Positions 17,366 through 25,514 are shown, numbered from the stretch's first letter. The stretch: 37,211 bases of DNA from Bacteroidaceae bacterium (GCA_017547205.1 JAFYQH010000026.1:1-37211), one strand, 5' to 3'. Notes: generated from the sequence alone by a model not told the origin. Numbers and translations: made by a program.

Positions 17366-17822
17366 TTTTCTCTCCTTTCTCTGTGGTCATTACCTTTTCC
17401 AATTCACGACCAAAGTCGGCCGGGTTCATGAATGGTTTGTCAAGTTTTTCCTTTGCCCAAATTTCAATGGTGTCGTCCATGCCAATGAAACGCACCTCCT
17501 GAATAATGCCGGCCATGGTCATATATCGCTTTGGCAACAGTATACGGCCGTTGCTGTCAATGGTCAACTCTTCTACATCGGCCACAAACTGGCGGAATAT
17601 CATCTGGTGTGCAGCGTTCCAGCGGTCGAGACGACTGCGTAGCAGGTCGAGCTGTTCATTCCAGCTCTTTTCGGGGTAAAGCACTAGGCAATCCTGGTAC
17701 ACGTCCTTGCGCAGCATCACTTTCTCGCACCCGGCCTCCTGCAGAATGCGGCGGAAGCATGCGGGCAGGAAAACTCTACCTTTGCTGTCGCTCTTTGCCT
17801 CTATGTTACCAATGAAACGCAT
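17358..17822 (-). CDS. mraZ: transcriptional regulator MraZ
   Basis: MraZ is an AbrB-like DNA-binding protein that forms rings and represses its own dcw operon in E. coli. The 154-residue protein consists of two tandem copies of the domain, each with the DxxGR motif: DSKGRVFLPACFR near residue 12 and DSNGRILLPKRY near residue 90. The start ATG (17820-17822) precedes the conserved FIGNIEAKSDSKGR. It is the first gene of the cluster and follows a promoter containing GTGGGG repeats at 10-bp spacing, which fit the known MraZ operator. It overlaps rsmH by 8 bases. Confidence 0.95.
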   Translation of the reverse strand: MRFIGNIEAKSDSKGRVFLPACFRRILQEAGCEKVMLRKDVYQDCLVLYPEKSWNEQLDLLRSRLDRWNAAHQMIFRQFVADVEELTIDSNGRILLPKRYMTMAGIIQEVRFIGMDDTIEIWAKEKLDKPFMNPADFGRELEKVMTTEKGEKNE

Positions 17823-17851
17823 ACATTTAACCTAATATAGAAAATTCGTTT

Positions 17852-17885
17852 CAAAATTACACAATTCCCCACAATTCCCCACAAA
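17852..17885 (-). promoter_or_regulatory. promoter of the dcw operon
   Basis: On the minus strand TAATTTTG (17859-17852) matches the Bacteroidetes -7 consensus, 29 bases before the mraZ ATG. A TTTG lies at 17885-17882, with a 22-base spacer that is slightly long against the usual 19-21. The GTGGGG repeats occupy the spacer and reach the -33 element, so bound repressor would compete with RNA polymerase. Confidence 0.65.
17861..17882 (-). promoter_or_regulatory. probable MraZ operator (GTGGGG repeats, 10-bp period)
   Basis: On the plus strand the decamer ACAATTCCCC is repeated perfectly and directly at 17861-17870 and 17871-17880, and the next bases continue as ACA. On the minus strand this reads GTGGGGAATT twice, then GTG. 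E. coli MraZ binds TGGGN boxes separated by 5 bases, the same 10-bp period, upstream of mraZ. Here the boxes lie between the -33 and -7 elements, consistent with autorepression. Assignment to MraZ is inferred from motif, spacing and position. Confidence 0.75.
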
Positions 17886-18042
17886 TTTCAAAAGAAAAAT
17901 AGAATAAAGTTTTCAACAGTCTGTTAAGAACGCCTATATTCTGTTTTCTTAAGCTTTATTGTGTTGATGCATAATCAATTGGTTGTACCTGCTAATAATT
18001 GCCCTTGCAGTGGGGCGGGAGTACGTTTTTATACTGATGCTG
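17886..18042. other. divergent intergenic region, upstream part
   Basis: Between the mraZ and M28 peptidase promoters no gene is visible. The stretch has an AATAAAG/CTTTATT inverted repeat (about 17903-17909 and 17953-17959) enclosing a small AACAG-T-CTGTT palindrome, and an isolated GTGGGGC near 18010 that is not in register with the MraZ boxes. No function is assigned. Confidence 0.4.
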
Positions 18043-18073
18043 TTGCATTCATTGGCCGAAAGAGTTACTTTTG
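18042..18073 (+). promoter_or_regulatory. promoter of the M28 peptidase gene
   Basis: TACTTTTG at 18066-18073 fits the Bacteroidetes -7 consensus. GTTG at 18042-18045, one base off TTTG, precedes it by 20 bases. The ATG follows 22 bases after the -7 box. Confidence 0.65.
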
Positions 18074-18095
18074 TGCCAAATAAAAAACAGAAACC

Positions 18096-19013
18096 ATGTC
18101 ACGATTCCATGCAGCATTTATAGCTTTTATGCTTCTTCCTCTTGCACTATTCTCTCAAAAACATATTGAGCGCGGGTACCGTACAATTCTATCATCCGAT
18201 GCGCGTGTTTTTGTTGAAACGCTAGCATCCGACTCACTGCAAGGGCGCAGTGCCGGCGAGGAGGGCGGCCGCATGGCAGCCGGATATATTATATCGCTGC
18301 TCATGGAGTGGGGTATAAGCCCTCTTGATAGCGACGGGTACATACAGCCCTTTGTTGTAGAGGATTGTGAGATGAATAATGTTCTTGCTGTAATTCACGG
18401 CAAGAGTGATGAGTATGTGGTTGTGGGCGCACACTACGACCATGTGGGCATAGGTATGGCGGTTGATGGCGACAGTTGCTACAATGGAGCCGATGACAAT
18501 GCTTCGGGAGTATCGGCCGTGTTGCAGATTGCGCGTGCTGTAAAAAAGATGCGCCGCATACCCAGGCGCGGCATAATATTCGCCTTTTGGGATGGTGAGG
18601 AGAAGGGCTTGCTTGGCTCGCGTCATTTTGTCGAGAATTGTGCCTTTTTATCGCATGTTTCGGCCTATATGAACTTTGATATGATTGGCCGTGGCCCGAT
18701 AGACAACCCCAAGCATCTCACCTATTTTTACACAGCTTCGTATCCTCTCTTCGGGGATTGGCTAAAAGAGGATATGGCGGTGCGTGGTTTCTCTTTTATC
18801 CCCGACTATCGTGCGTGGGACAACCCCACCGGTGGCAGTGACAATGCTTATTTCGCTAAAAATGGAATACCCATTGTGTGGTATCACACCGAGGGGCATC
18901 CCGACTATCATCGCCCGTCGGACACGGCCGAGAAAATTGATTATGAAAAGATGAACGACATCACCCGTGCTGCCTTTTTGTGTACCTGGCGGCTTGCAAA
19001 TGAGAAGTATTGA
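18096..19013 (+). CDS. exported M28-family zinc aminopeptidase
   Basis: This 305-residue protein is an M28 metallopeptidase, a family of co-catalytic two-zinc exopeptidases. Residues 1-21 form a signal peptide ending near LALFSQ, so it acts outside the cytoplasm. The metal-site motifs are complete and in order: GAHYDHVG (first His), GADDNASG (bridging Asp), DGEEKGLLGS (catalytic Glu and ligand Glu), NFDMIGR (ligand Asp) and the final His in PDYHRPSDT. In M28 enzymes this pattern usually means removal of N-terminal residues from peptides; some relatives are glutaminyl cyclases, which cannot be excluded from sequence alone. It has its own promoter, and a terminator overlaps its stop codon. Confidence 0.9.
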   Translation: MSRFHAAFIAFMLLPLALFSQKHIERGYRTILSSDARVFVETLASDSLQGRSAGEEGGRMAAGYIISLLMEWGISPLDSDGYIQPFVVEDCEMNNVLAVIHGKSDEYVVVGAHYDHVGIGMAVDGDSCYNGADDNASGVSAVLQIARAVKKMRRIPRRGIIFAFWDGEEKGLLGSRHFVENCAFLSHVSAYMNFDMIGRGPIDNPKHLTYFYTASYPLFGDWLKEDMAVRGFSFIPDYRAWDNPTGGSDNAYFAKNGIPIVWYHTEGHPDYHRPSDTAEKIDYEKMNDITRAAFLCTWRLANEKY

Positions 19014-19052
19014 CACTAAAAAAGGAGTTGCGCGCAACTCCTTTTTTAGTGT
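19013..19052. terminator. bidirectional terminator, 40-nt perfect palindrome
   Basis: The 40 bases are fully self-complementary, centred at 19032/19033: ACACTAAAAAAGGAGTTGCG followed by its exact reverse complement. The GC-rich core flanked by A6 and T6 makes an intrinsic terminator in both directions. It serves the converging M28 peptidase gene (whose TGA ends at 19013) and nhaA. Confidence 0.9.
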
Positions 19053-19062
19053 ATTGTTTTGC

Positions 19063-20397
19063 TTACGCCTTTTTAGGCAGGAATTTGTTGAGCAGCACGC
19101 AGCCGGCTATTGCAGATAGGGCAGATCCGCACAGAATACCAAGCTTGGCTTCATTGAGCAGGTTACCGGCTTCGTTGCCGAGCGACGCATATGAAAGGTC
19201 TGCGATAAAAATCGACACCGTGAGTCCAATGCCACATAGCATGCATACAGCAGCAAATGACTTCCAGTCACTTCCCTGCGGCAGCTGCACTATCTTGCAT
19301 CTTATGGCAATCCATGAGAATGTGAACACTCCCACGAACTTGCCTATCAGCAATCCGCAAATTACTGAAAGTCCAACTCCTCCTGTTATGCAGGCTGCGT
19401 CCATGGCTGAAATGTCTATACCCACGTTGGCAAATGCAAAAAGAGGTATTACTATGTAACCTATTATTTTGTGCAGGTTGTCTTCAAGGTCCTGAAGCGG
19501 GCTTATGAGTTTGTCTGCGGCTGACTCTATGCTCTTGAGTATGTGTACCTCGTCGTTGCTAAGTATTACTGTGTGGTGCTTGCCGTCGGGCTTTGTTACG
19601 GGGAACGTTTTGATGTTCTCGCGTATTCGCTCTATGTAGTAAGGTGACCCTTTGTGCAGTGACGCCGGTATGCAGAACGCGACAACGACACCGGCTATCG
19701 TGGCATGTATGCCTGAATTAAGCATGGCATACCATAGTACAAGTCCGGTGGCAAGGTAGAATGATTTCTTCATCACTCTCCTGTAGTTGCCGAATGTCAG
19801 CATTAAAGTGCATGCCGCAGCTATCAAGAGGTATTCTGTGTCTATGCTCGTCGAGTAGAATAGCGCAATTACAATAATGCCTCCAAGGTCATCGGCAACG
19901 GCAAGTGCAGCAAGGAAAATCTTAAGTCCTGCCGGAACCCTATTGCCGAACAGTGACAACACGCCCAGTGAGAAGGCTATGTCTGTAGCCATTGGAATTG
20001 CAACTCCGCGCATCATCTCCGCATCGTTGGGGCATACGAGCCAGAACACCAGTACCGGCACGAGCATTCCGCCGCATGCTCCTATTATGGGTAGCATTGC
20101 TTTCTGGCGTGAAGAAAGCTCCCCTACGAGTATCTCGCGCTTGATTTCAAGGCCAACGGACAGGAAGAACAGAGCCATCAGGAAATCGTTTATTACCTGC
20201 ATCAGTGTCAGCGGGTGTCCGCCATGGCTGAACAGATTGAAACCTCCTGCCGACAGCTGTACCTCGCTGTCCCATATCGCAAAGTAATGTTCCTTTATGG
20301 GTGAGTTTGCAAGTATAAGCGCCAATATGGCAAAGACGATGAGTACGCAACTGTCATTCACGTACCTCTTTATCATGCTTTTCAAGCTATAGTTCAT
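19063..20397 (-). CDS. nhaA: Na+/H+ antiporter NhaA
   Basis: NhaA exchanges internal Na+ or Li+ for external protons across the inner membrane. The 444-residue protein has about twelve hydrophobic segments. It keeps the ion-binding residues of the family: adjacent aspartates in ALAVADDLGGI (169-170, equivalent to E. coli Asp163/164) and ATDIAF Asp139 (equivalent to Asp133). ALFFLSVGLEIKRE is the conserved early helix. A hydrophilic loop around residues 285-320 is somewhat extended. The frame continues 53 codons upstream through the promoter and a hairpin, so the ATG at 20397 is chosen; it has an unusually strong Shine-Dalgarno for this phylum. Confidence 0.95.
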   Translation of the reverse strand: MNYSLKSMIKRYVNDSCVLIVFAILALILANSPIKEHYFAIWDSEVQLSAGGFNLFSHGGHPLTLMQVINDFLMALFFLSVGLEIKREILVGELSSRQKAMLPIIGACGGMLVPVLVFWLVCPNDAEMMRGVAIPMATDIAFSLGVLSLFGNRVPAGLKIFLAALAVADDLGGIIVIALFYSTSIDTEYLLIAAACTLMLTFGNYRRVMKKSFYLATGLVLWYAMLNSGIHATIAGVVVAFCIPASLHKGSPYYIERIRENIKTFPVTKPDGKHHTVILSNDEVHILKSIESAADKLISPLQDLEDNLHKIIGYIVIPLFAFANVGIDISAMDAACITGGVGLSVICGLLIGKFVGVFTFSWIAIRCKIVQLPQGSDWKSFAAVCMLCGIGLTVSIFIADLSYASLGNEAGNLLNEAKLGILCGSALSAIAGCVLLNKFLPKKA

Positions 20398-20404
20398 TGT
20401 AATA

Positions 20405-20412
20405 TCCTCCTT
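20405..20412 (-). promoter_or_regulatory. strong Shine-Dalgarno of nhaA
   Basis: AAGGAGGA on the minus strand sits 7 bases before the nhaA ATG (20397). Other starts in this window have no comparable site. It fixes the start and argues against the longer upstream frame. Confidence 0.75.
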
Positions 20413-20429
20413 ATTTTGTATAGAGCGTG

Positions 20430-20461
20430 CAAAATTACTCCTTTTATCAGCGCATGACAAC
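20430..20461 (-). promoter_or_regulatory. promoter of nhaA
   Basis: TAATTTTG (20437-20430) matches the -7 consensus, and GTTG (20461-20458) lies 20 bases upstream as a near-consensus -33 element. The transcription start would be near 20423, giving a leader of about 25 bases that contains the Shine-Dalgarno. Confidence 0.65.
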
Positions 20462-20510
20462 GCTGCGCTATCGTAAAAACCGAATGTTGCAATCGATTTT
20501 TTCAATGACA

Positions 20511-20554
20511 GACCAGAAGGGCTCGGTGCCGAAATGCACCGAGCCCTTCTGGTC
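20511..20554 (-). terminator. long hairpin downstream of the C1B peptidase gene
   Basis: Arms at 20511-20529 and 20536-20554 are perfectly complementary over 19 bp, with a 6-base loop. The stem is GC-rich and lies 21 bases past the peptidase stop codon, where a terminator is expected. On either strand no U-tract follows directly, so it may act with another factor or mainly stabilise the 3' end. Confidence 0.6.
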
Positions 20555-20575
20555 AAGTGTGTTAGCGATTTGCTG

Positions 20576-21979
20576 TTACTCCTCGGGTGTGAACATTGGG
20601 TCCCAAGCTGGGAGTTTTGTCGGCTTCTCTTTAAGAACCTTCATGACATTCTCAGGAACGTACTTCCTGTCGACTACAAGGCGGAACATGTATTCGTCAA
20701 ACCATTTGTCGGTCATTATGAGCGTACCCTGGAAGCCGGAATTTGCACCCCAGCTGTTCTCTACTTGCCATTTCTTAGGGTTGCCATCCTTGTCGAGGTC
20801 TACGGCCTTGAGTGTCATGGCATGTGATGAACCGCTGTCGAATGTCATTACTCTCTCTCGCTTGTCCATGCCGAACTCTATTCCGAACAGTTCTCCGTAG
20901 CGGTAGTTGTTGAGGTCGAGTGTGCCTCGCTTTGAGTCGAGGAATTTACCCACATCACATGAGAAATACATCATTGTGCTGTCCTTTATCGAAGCTATTG
21001 CCATTTTCTTTATCTCGTCGAGCGGCAGGTTTATGTACAGCCAGTTGTGTCCATCGTAAAGATGACGGTCATACTCAATCTCATAGCTTTTCCAGTAGGG
21101 ACGTGTGGGGTCGTTCATGAGCATCACATAGTCGTCCTGCAGGTTTATGTTGAGGTATTTCTCATAGAATCTTCTTGGTGTGTACTTCTGCGGTTCCTCG
21201 CGGTACTTGCCGTTGGCATCCTTGGGAGCCCACTCGAACTCTGTAGGCGGCACACCGTATACCTGTGCAAGCATTTTGTATACAATCTTGAGTTGCTCCT
21301 TCTTCATCTCCATGAGTTTGCTTTCCTTTGCACCCTTCTCGTGAGCCTCGCGCAGGTCAAGGCCGAATTCGCGCAGTTTTGTGGTAAGTTGTGCCGAGAA
21401 AGCCCCAGTGTTCTCACTGGTATAGCTCTCCTTCATTACACCCTTCGGCACGATGCCGTACTTCGCTATGAGGTCGGCAACGCCAGTGAATGTTCCGCCG
21501 TCGCTGAGCGGGTGTTTGAAAAGCCATTCTACGGTGCGGTCGTCGTAAGGCAGCTTGCGTGTGTCAATGACTCCCTGCAGGAACAGGTTCGATTTCTCCA
21601 ACTGGTCGAAGAAGAAGTTATATACTTGTGAGAATTCGAGCGAACTGAGCTTCTCGCTTGCGATCATCTTGGCGCGGAGCACGTTCATGCCGGTGAATAG
21701 CCAGCATCGTCCCGACGATTTCTGGTCCGTAATGCCCTTTGACGGTACGCTGTGGCTGAAGTATGTGTCCAGCTCGTTCAGATTCTCCTGGTTCAGTGCA
21801 AGTTCCTTTATCGATTTTGAAAGCATGATGTTCTGGAGTGCCTTCTCGGTCGTGTTCGGCTTGTAGCTGTCACTCAGTTCCTTCAGCATGGCAGCATCTA
21901 TGCCGCCGTTGTTCTGTGCTAATGCTCCTGTCGAGAGCAAGGCCGCCGCAATGCAGCCCAACAATCTTGTCTTGTTCAT
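20576..21979 (-). CDS. exported C1B cysteine peptidase (bleomycin hydrolase-like)
   Basis: This 467-residue protein belongs to peptidase family C1B (PepC/bleomycin hydrolase), papain-fold aminopeptidases. The catalytic residues are visible in order: Cys92 in QKSSGRCWLF, His386 in SGSSHAMTL and Asn408 in VENSWG. Unlike cytoplasmic PepC it has a signal peptide (residues 1-21, ending ALAQ), so it probably works in the periplasm or outside, a form frequent in Bacteroidales. A Bacteroidetes promoter precedes it inside the end of mfd, so it can be expressed independently of that gene. Confidence 0.92.
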   Translation of the reverse strand: MNKTRLLGCIAAALLSTGALAQNNGGIDAAMLKELSDSYKPNTTEKALQNIMLSKSIKELALNQENLNELDTYFSHSVPSKGITDQKSSGRCWLFTGMNVLRAKMIASEKLSSLEFSQVYNFFFDQLEKSNLFLQGVIDTRKLPYDDRTVEWLFKHPLSDGGTFTGVADLIAKYGIVPKGVMKESYTSENTGAFSAQLTTKLREFGLDLREAHEKGAKESKLMEMKKEQLKIVYKMLAQVYGVPPTEFEWAPKDANGKYREEPQKYTPRRFYEKYLNINLQDDYVMLMNDPTRPYWKSYEIEYDRHLYDGHNWLYINLPLDEIKKMAIASIKDSTMMYFSCDVGKFLDSKRGTLDLNNYRYGELFGIEFGMDKRERVMTFDSGSSHAMTLKAVDLDKDGNPKKWQVENSWGANSGFQGTLIMTDKWFDEYMFRLVVDRKYVPENVMKVLKEKPTKLPAWDPMFTPEE

Positions 21980-22010
21980 TATCTTATTTTGTTTTTTGTT
22001 TCCTGTTTTG

Positions 22011-22042
22011 CGAAGATAGAAAATAATACTTTAAAAATCAAG
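22011..22042 (-). promoter_or_regulatory. promoter of the C1B peptidase gene
   Basis: TATCTTCG (22018-22011) matches 7 of 8 bases of TAnnTTTG, and CTTG (22042-22039) precedes it by 20 bases. The -33 element overlaps the last codons of mfd. Confidence 0.5.
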
Positions 22043-25000
22043 GGACTGCTATCATGTGATGTTCGATTTCACCGATGAAGGCAAGTGCTGTCTCCACATT
22101 CTGTATGTTTTCAACAGTTATTATGCAGCGTCCGTCGCCCTCGCGTACACGGCAGTTGAACTGGCTGGTAGGAATGTAGCCCATTATGCGGCCAAACGTC
22201 TCGCTTGTATAGTAACGCTCATTCCGGGTATCGACGAGGAACATATTCATCCTGCCGCCCTTCAGGTATATCTTCTCCACACCCATCCGCTGTGCCTTGC
22301 GGCGCAACGTGACCATGCGTATGAGCTCTTCGCCCTCGGGCGGTATCTTTCCGAACCGGTCCCTCATCCTTGAACGGAACGCCTCTATATCGCGTTCCTC
22401 TGTTATTGAATCCAGTTCGCGGTAGAGCAGTATCCTTTCGTTGCTGTCGGGGACATACAGTGCCGGGAACAGCAGTTCCAGGTCGCTCTCGACGAAGCAT
22501 TCCTTGACATACCGTTCGGTGTCGTTGCTGTTCTCCTCTTCGGGTGTGAGTATGTCGCTGAACTCCTCGTCTTTCAGCTCCCGGACAGCCTCGGCAAGGA
22601 TTTTCTGGTATGTCTCGTAACCCAGGTCGGCTATGAATCCGCTCTGTTCGGCACCCAGCAGATTGCCGGCACCGCGTATGTCGAGATCCTGCATGGCAAT
22701 GTGCATTCCGCTGCCCAGTTCGCTGAAACTTTCTATGGCCTCGAGACGGCGGCGGGCATCGGTGCTCAGGCTCTCGCGCGGTGGGGTGAGCATGTAGCAG
22801 AATGCCTTGCGCTTGCCGCGTCCCACGCGTCCTCGCATCTGGTGCAGGTCGCTCAGGCCGAAGTTCTGCGCCTGGTTTATTATTATGGTATTCACGTTGG
22901 GTATATCAATGCCGTTCTCAACAATCGATGTGGCAATGAGCACGTCGTAATCGTGGTTTATGAACTCGTAGAGAGTCTTCTCGAGTACGGCAGGCTCCAT
23001 CTGTCCGTGTCCGATGCACACGCGTGCATCGGGTATGTGCCGTCTGATGAGGTGCGCGAGTTCATCCATGCCCGATATGCGGTTGGTTATGAAGAATACC
23101 TGTCCGTTGCGGCTAAGCTCGAAGTTTACGGCTTCCTTTATGACATCGGCTTCGAAGGTCTGTATCTCGGTGTGTATGGGGTAGCGGTTCGGCGGCGGAG
23201 TCTGTATCATGGAGAGGTCGCGCGCTCCCATTATCGAGAACTGCAGAGTGCGCGGGATGGGAGTGGCTGTCATTGTAAGCGTGTCCACATTCACCTTGAA
23301 CTGGCGCAGCTTTTCCTTGACGGCTACACCGAATTTCTGCTCCTCGTCAATAATGAGCAGTCCAAGGTCCTTGAACTTCACCTCCTTGCCGGTTAGCTTG
23401 TGTGTGCCTATGACAATGTCTACCTTGCCTTCCTTTATATCCTCGAGAATCTTCTTTGTCGTGGCTGTGCTGCGCGCCCTGCTAAGATATTCTATGGTGC
23501 ACGGAAAATCTTTCAACCGCTCCTTGAACGTGAGATAATGTTGGTAGGCAAGCACTGTCGTGGGTACGAGCACTGCGACCTGTTTTCCGTCGGTCGCGGC
23601 CTTGAATGCCGCACGTATGGCAACTTCGGTCTTGCCGAATCCCACGTCACCGCATATGAGACGGTCCATAGGACGCTTCCGCTCCATGTCACGTTTCACC
23701 TCGTTGGTGGCCTTGAACTGGTCCGGGGTGTCTTCGTAGATGAAGCTTGCCTCCAGTTCGTTCTGCAGGTAGCTGTCGGGCGAAAATGCGAATCCCTCCT
23801 CCTTGTTGCGCTGTGAGTAGAGTTTTATAAGGTCACGGGCAATGTCCTTTATCTTCTTCTTCGTGCGCTCCTTCATGCGCTCCCATGCACCGGTACCGAG
23901 TTTGTTTATGGTGGGCGGCTCGCCCTCTTTGCCGCGATACTTCGATATCTTGTGCAGGTTGTGTATCGACACGAATACGACGTCTTCGTTCCGGTATATA
24001 AGCTTTATTGCCTCCTGCGTGGCGTTGCCGTTGGGTATGCGCACAAGACCTCCGAACTTGCCCACTCCGTGGTCGATGTGTACTATGTAGTCCCCGATGC
24101 CGAACTCTTTGAGTTCCTTTATGGTAAGTGCCACTTTGCCGCTACGGGCGCGCTCGCTGCGGAGCCTGTAGTTGTGGAAACGTCCGAACAACTGGTGGTC
24201 GGTGAAGAATGCGGTCTTCAGTGTATTGTCGCAGAATCCGTCATGTATTGTGCGATCTATTGGTGTGAATGCTATGTTGTCGCCCCTCTCCCTGAAAATT
24301 GCCTTCAGACGGTCGGCCTGGTGAAGGTCGTCAGTGAGCAGCATCAGCCTGTAACCATTTGCTATGTAATCCGAGAAATTGCGGCTTACAAGGTCAAAAT
24401 CCTTGTGGAATAGCGGTTGCGGCGATGTGTCAAACTTTACTTTCGTTGCCGTGCTTCCGGCATGTGTGCGCAGTTCCCAGTGTCTGACGCTTCCTGCGAA
24501 CTCCTCAAACTCACCGGCATTGACAAGTTCTGGCATTTCGGGTAGTTCATTGTCTGATAGCCTTGCCTGCAGGGTAAACCCTTCCTTATGAAGTTTCTCT
24601 ATGCTTCCCTTGACGAATTCAAAGTCCTTCGTCACGAGTATGGCACTTTTTGGCAGGAACGAGGTTATGGGCACAGCCTCCTTCCCTGTGACTTTCGGTA
24701 CTATTGTTGCCTCGTCGGCACGTTCCTTCGACAGCTGGCTCTCGACTTCAAATGTCCTTATGCTCTCTACTTCGTCACCGAAAAAGTCTATGCGGTAAGG
24801 ATATTCCGATGAAAAGGAGAAAATATCGATGATGCTACCCCTTACGGCGAACTCTCCAGGCTCATATACGTATGTGACTTCCTTGAACCCGAGGCCGGCG
24901 AGTTTTTTCTCTACTTCATCGCGGCCAATGCTGTCACCTACGGCGATCGATACGGTCTTTTCTTCAAGGTCGTCCTGTGATGCTACTTTCTCGGCAATGG

Positions 25001-25391
25001 CATCGGGGTGAGTGACTATGACAAGTCCTTCCTTCCGTTTGCGGTTTATGAGCCGGCTCATGACTTCAGTGCGCAAAATGCGGTTGGCGTCGTCTTCCTG
25101 CCCATATTTCAAAGCTCTGCGGAACGATGACGGAAAAAATAGTATATTGCTGTCCCCTGTTACCTGCATCATGTCATGGTAAAAGTATCCGGCCTCCTCG
25201 GCGTCGTTCATCACCACGAAGAATGTCTGTCCTGGGGCCCTCTCTCTCAGCCCGCACAGGACCATAGCTGCGCTGCTGCCCAATAATCCCTCGAGGAGAA
25301 CTTTTTTTCTGCTCCCCTCTTCCCTTAACTGCATCAGGGCATCCACTCCGGGATGCGATGCATACAGGTGCTGAATATCCTTTGTTTCCAT
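22038..25391 (-). CDS. mfd: transcription-repair coupling factor Mfd
   Basis: Mfd is the translocase that removes RNA polymerase stalled at DNA lesions and recruits UvrA. The 1117-residue protein shows the family order: N-terminal UvrB-like modules (YGQEDDANRI, EPGEFAVRGSIIDIFSFSS), the polymerase-interacting CarD-like domain (GDYIVHIDHGVGKF, about residue 433), then RecG-like superfamily 2 motor motifs with Walker A GDVGFGKT (581-588), DEEQ box (682-685), TATPIPRTLQ and QMRGRVGRG, and a C-terminal TRCF domain. The frame extends to a TTG at 25406, but that codon lies inside the -7 box, so the ATG at 25391 is the start. Confidence 0.97.
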   Translation of the reverse strand: METKDIQHLYASHPGVDALMQLREEGSRKKVLLEGLLGSSAAMVLCGLRERAPGQTFFVVMNDAEEAGYFYHDMMQVTGDSNILFFPSSFRRALKYGQEDDANRILRTEVMSRLINRKRKEGLVIVTHPDAIAEKVASQDDLEEKTVSIAVGDSIGRDEVEKKLAGLGFKEVTYVYEPGEFAVRGSIIDIFSFSSEYPYRIDFFGDEVESIRTFEVESQLSKERADEATIVPKVTGKEAVPITSFLPKSAILVTKDFEFVKGSIEKLHKEGFTLQARLSDNELPEMPELVNAGEFEEFAGSVRHWELRTHAGSTATKVKFDTSPQPLFHKDFDLVSRNFSDYIANGYRLMLLTDDLHQADRLKAIFRERGDNIAFTPIDRTIHDGFCDNTLKTAFFTDHQLFGRFHNYRLRSERARSGKVALTIKELKEFGIGDYIVHIDHGVGKFGGLVRIPNGNATQEAIKLIYRNEDVVFVSIHNLHKISKYRGKEGEPPTINKLGTGAWERMKERTKKKIKDIARDLIKLYSQRNKEEGFAFSPDSYLQNELEASFIYEDTPDQFKATNEVKRDMERKRPMDRLICGDVGFGKTEVAIRAAFKAATDGKQVAVLVPTTVLAYQHYLTFKERLKDFPCTIEYLSRARSTATTKKILEDIKEGKVDIVIGTHKLTGKEVKFKDLGLLIIDEEQKFGVAVKEKLRQFKVNVDTLTMTATPIPRTLQFSIMGARDLSMIQTPPPNRYPIHTEIQTFEADVIKEAVNFELSRNGQVFFITNRISGMDELAHLIRRHIPDARVCIGHGQMEPAVLEKTLYEFINHDYDVLIATSIVENGIDIPNVNTIIINQAQNFGLSDLHQMRGRVGRGKRKAFCYMLTPPRESLSTDARRRLEAIESFSELGSGMHIAMQDLDIRGAGNLLGAEQSGFIADLGYETYQKILAEAVRELKDEEFSDILTPEEENSNDTERYVKECFVESDLELLFPALYVPDSNERILLYRELDSITEERDIEAFRSRMRDRFGKIPPEGEELIRMVTLRRKAQRMGVEKIYLKGGRMNMFLVDTRNERYYTSETFGRIMGYIPTSQFNCRVREGDGRCIITVENIQNVETALAFIGEIEHHMIAVP

Positions 25392-25403
25392 ATGTTCTGC
25401 ATG

Positions 25404-25411
25404 CAAAATTA
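25404..25411 (-). promoter_or_regulatory. -7 element of the mfd promoter
   Basis: TAATTTTG on the minus strand matches TAnnTTTG 12 bases before the mfd ATG, implying a very short leader. No good TTTG is seen at the -33 position. The element decides the mfd start, since the alternative TTG codon lies within it. Confidence 0.5.
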
Positions 25412-25486
25412 GCCAAATAAATCCTTTTTTTGCGAAAATGAAGGCTCTTATATATGGTTTTGTCCTATAATTTCTGTTAAAAATGC

Positions 25487-25506
25487 CAACAATAATTTTA
25501 TTGTTG
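25487..25506 (+). promoter_or_regulatory. candidate operator palindrome at the thioesterase promoter
   Basis: CAACAATAA and TTATTGTTG are perfect 9-bp arms around a central TT. The palindrome ends exactly where the -7 box begins, filling the spacer. That is typical operator geometry for a dimeric regulator. No regulator gene is adjacent, so the factor is unknown. Confidence 0.5.
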
Positions 25507-25514
25507 TATATTTG
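25507..25514 (+). promoter_or_regulatory. -7 element of the thioesterase operon promoter
   Basis: TATATTTG fits TAnnTTTG exactly, 75 bases before the chosen ATG. No TTTG lies at the expected -33 position. The 5' leader of about 65 bases contains an ACAACGG/CCGTTGT pair (25520-25526 and 25568-25574). Confidence 0.55.
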
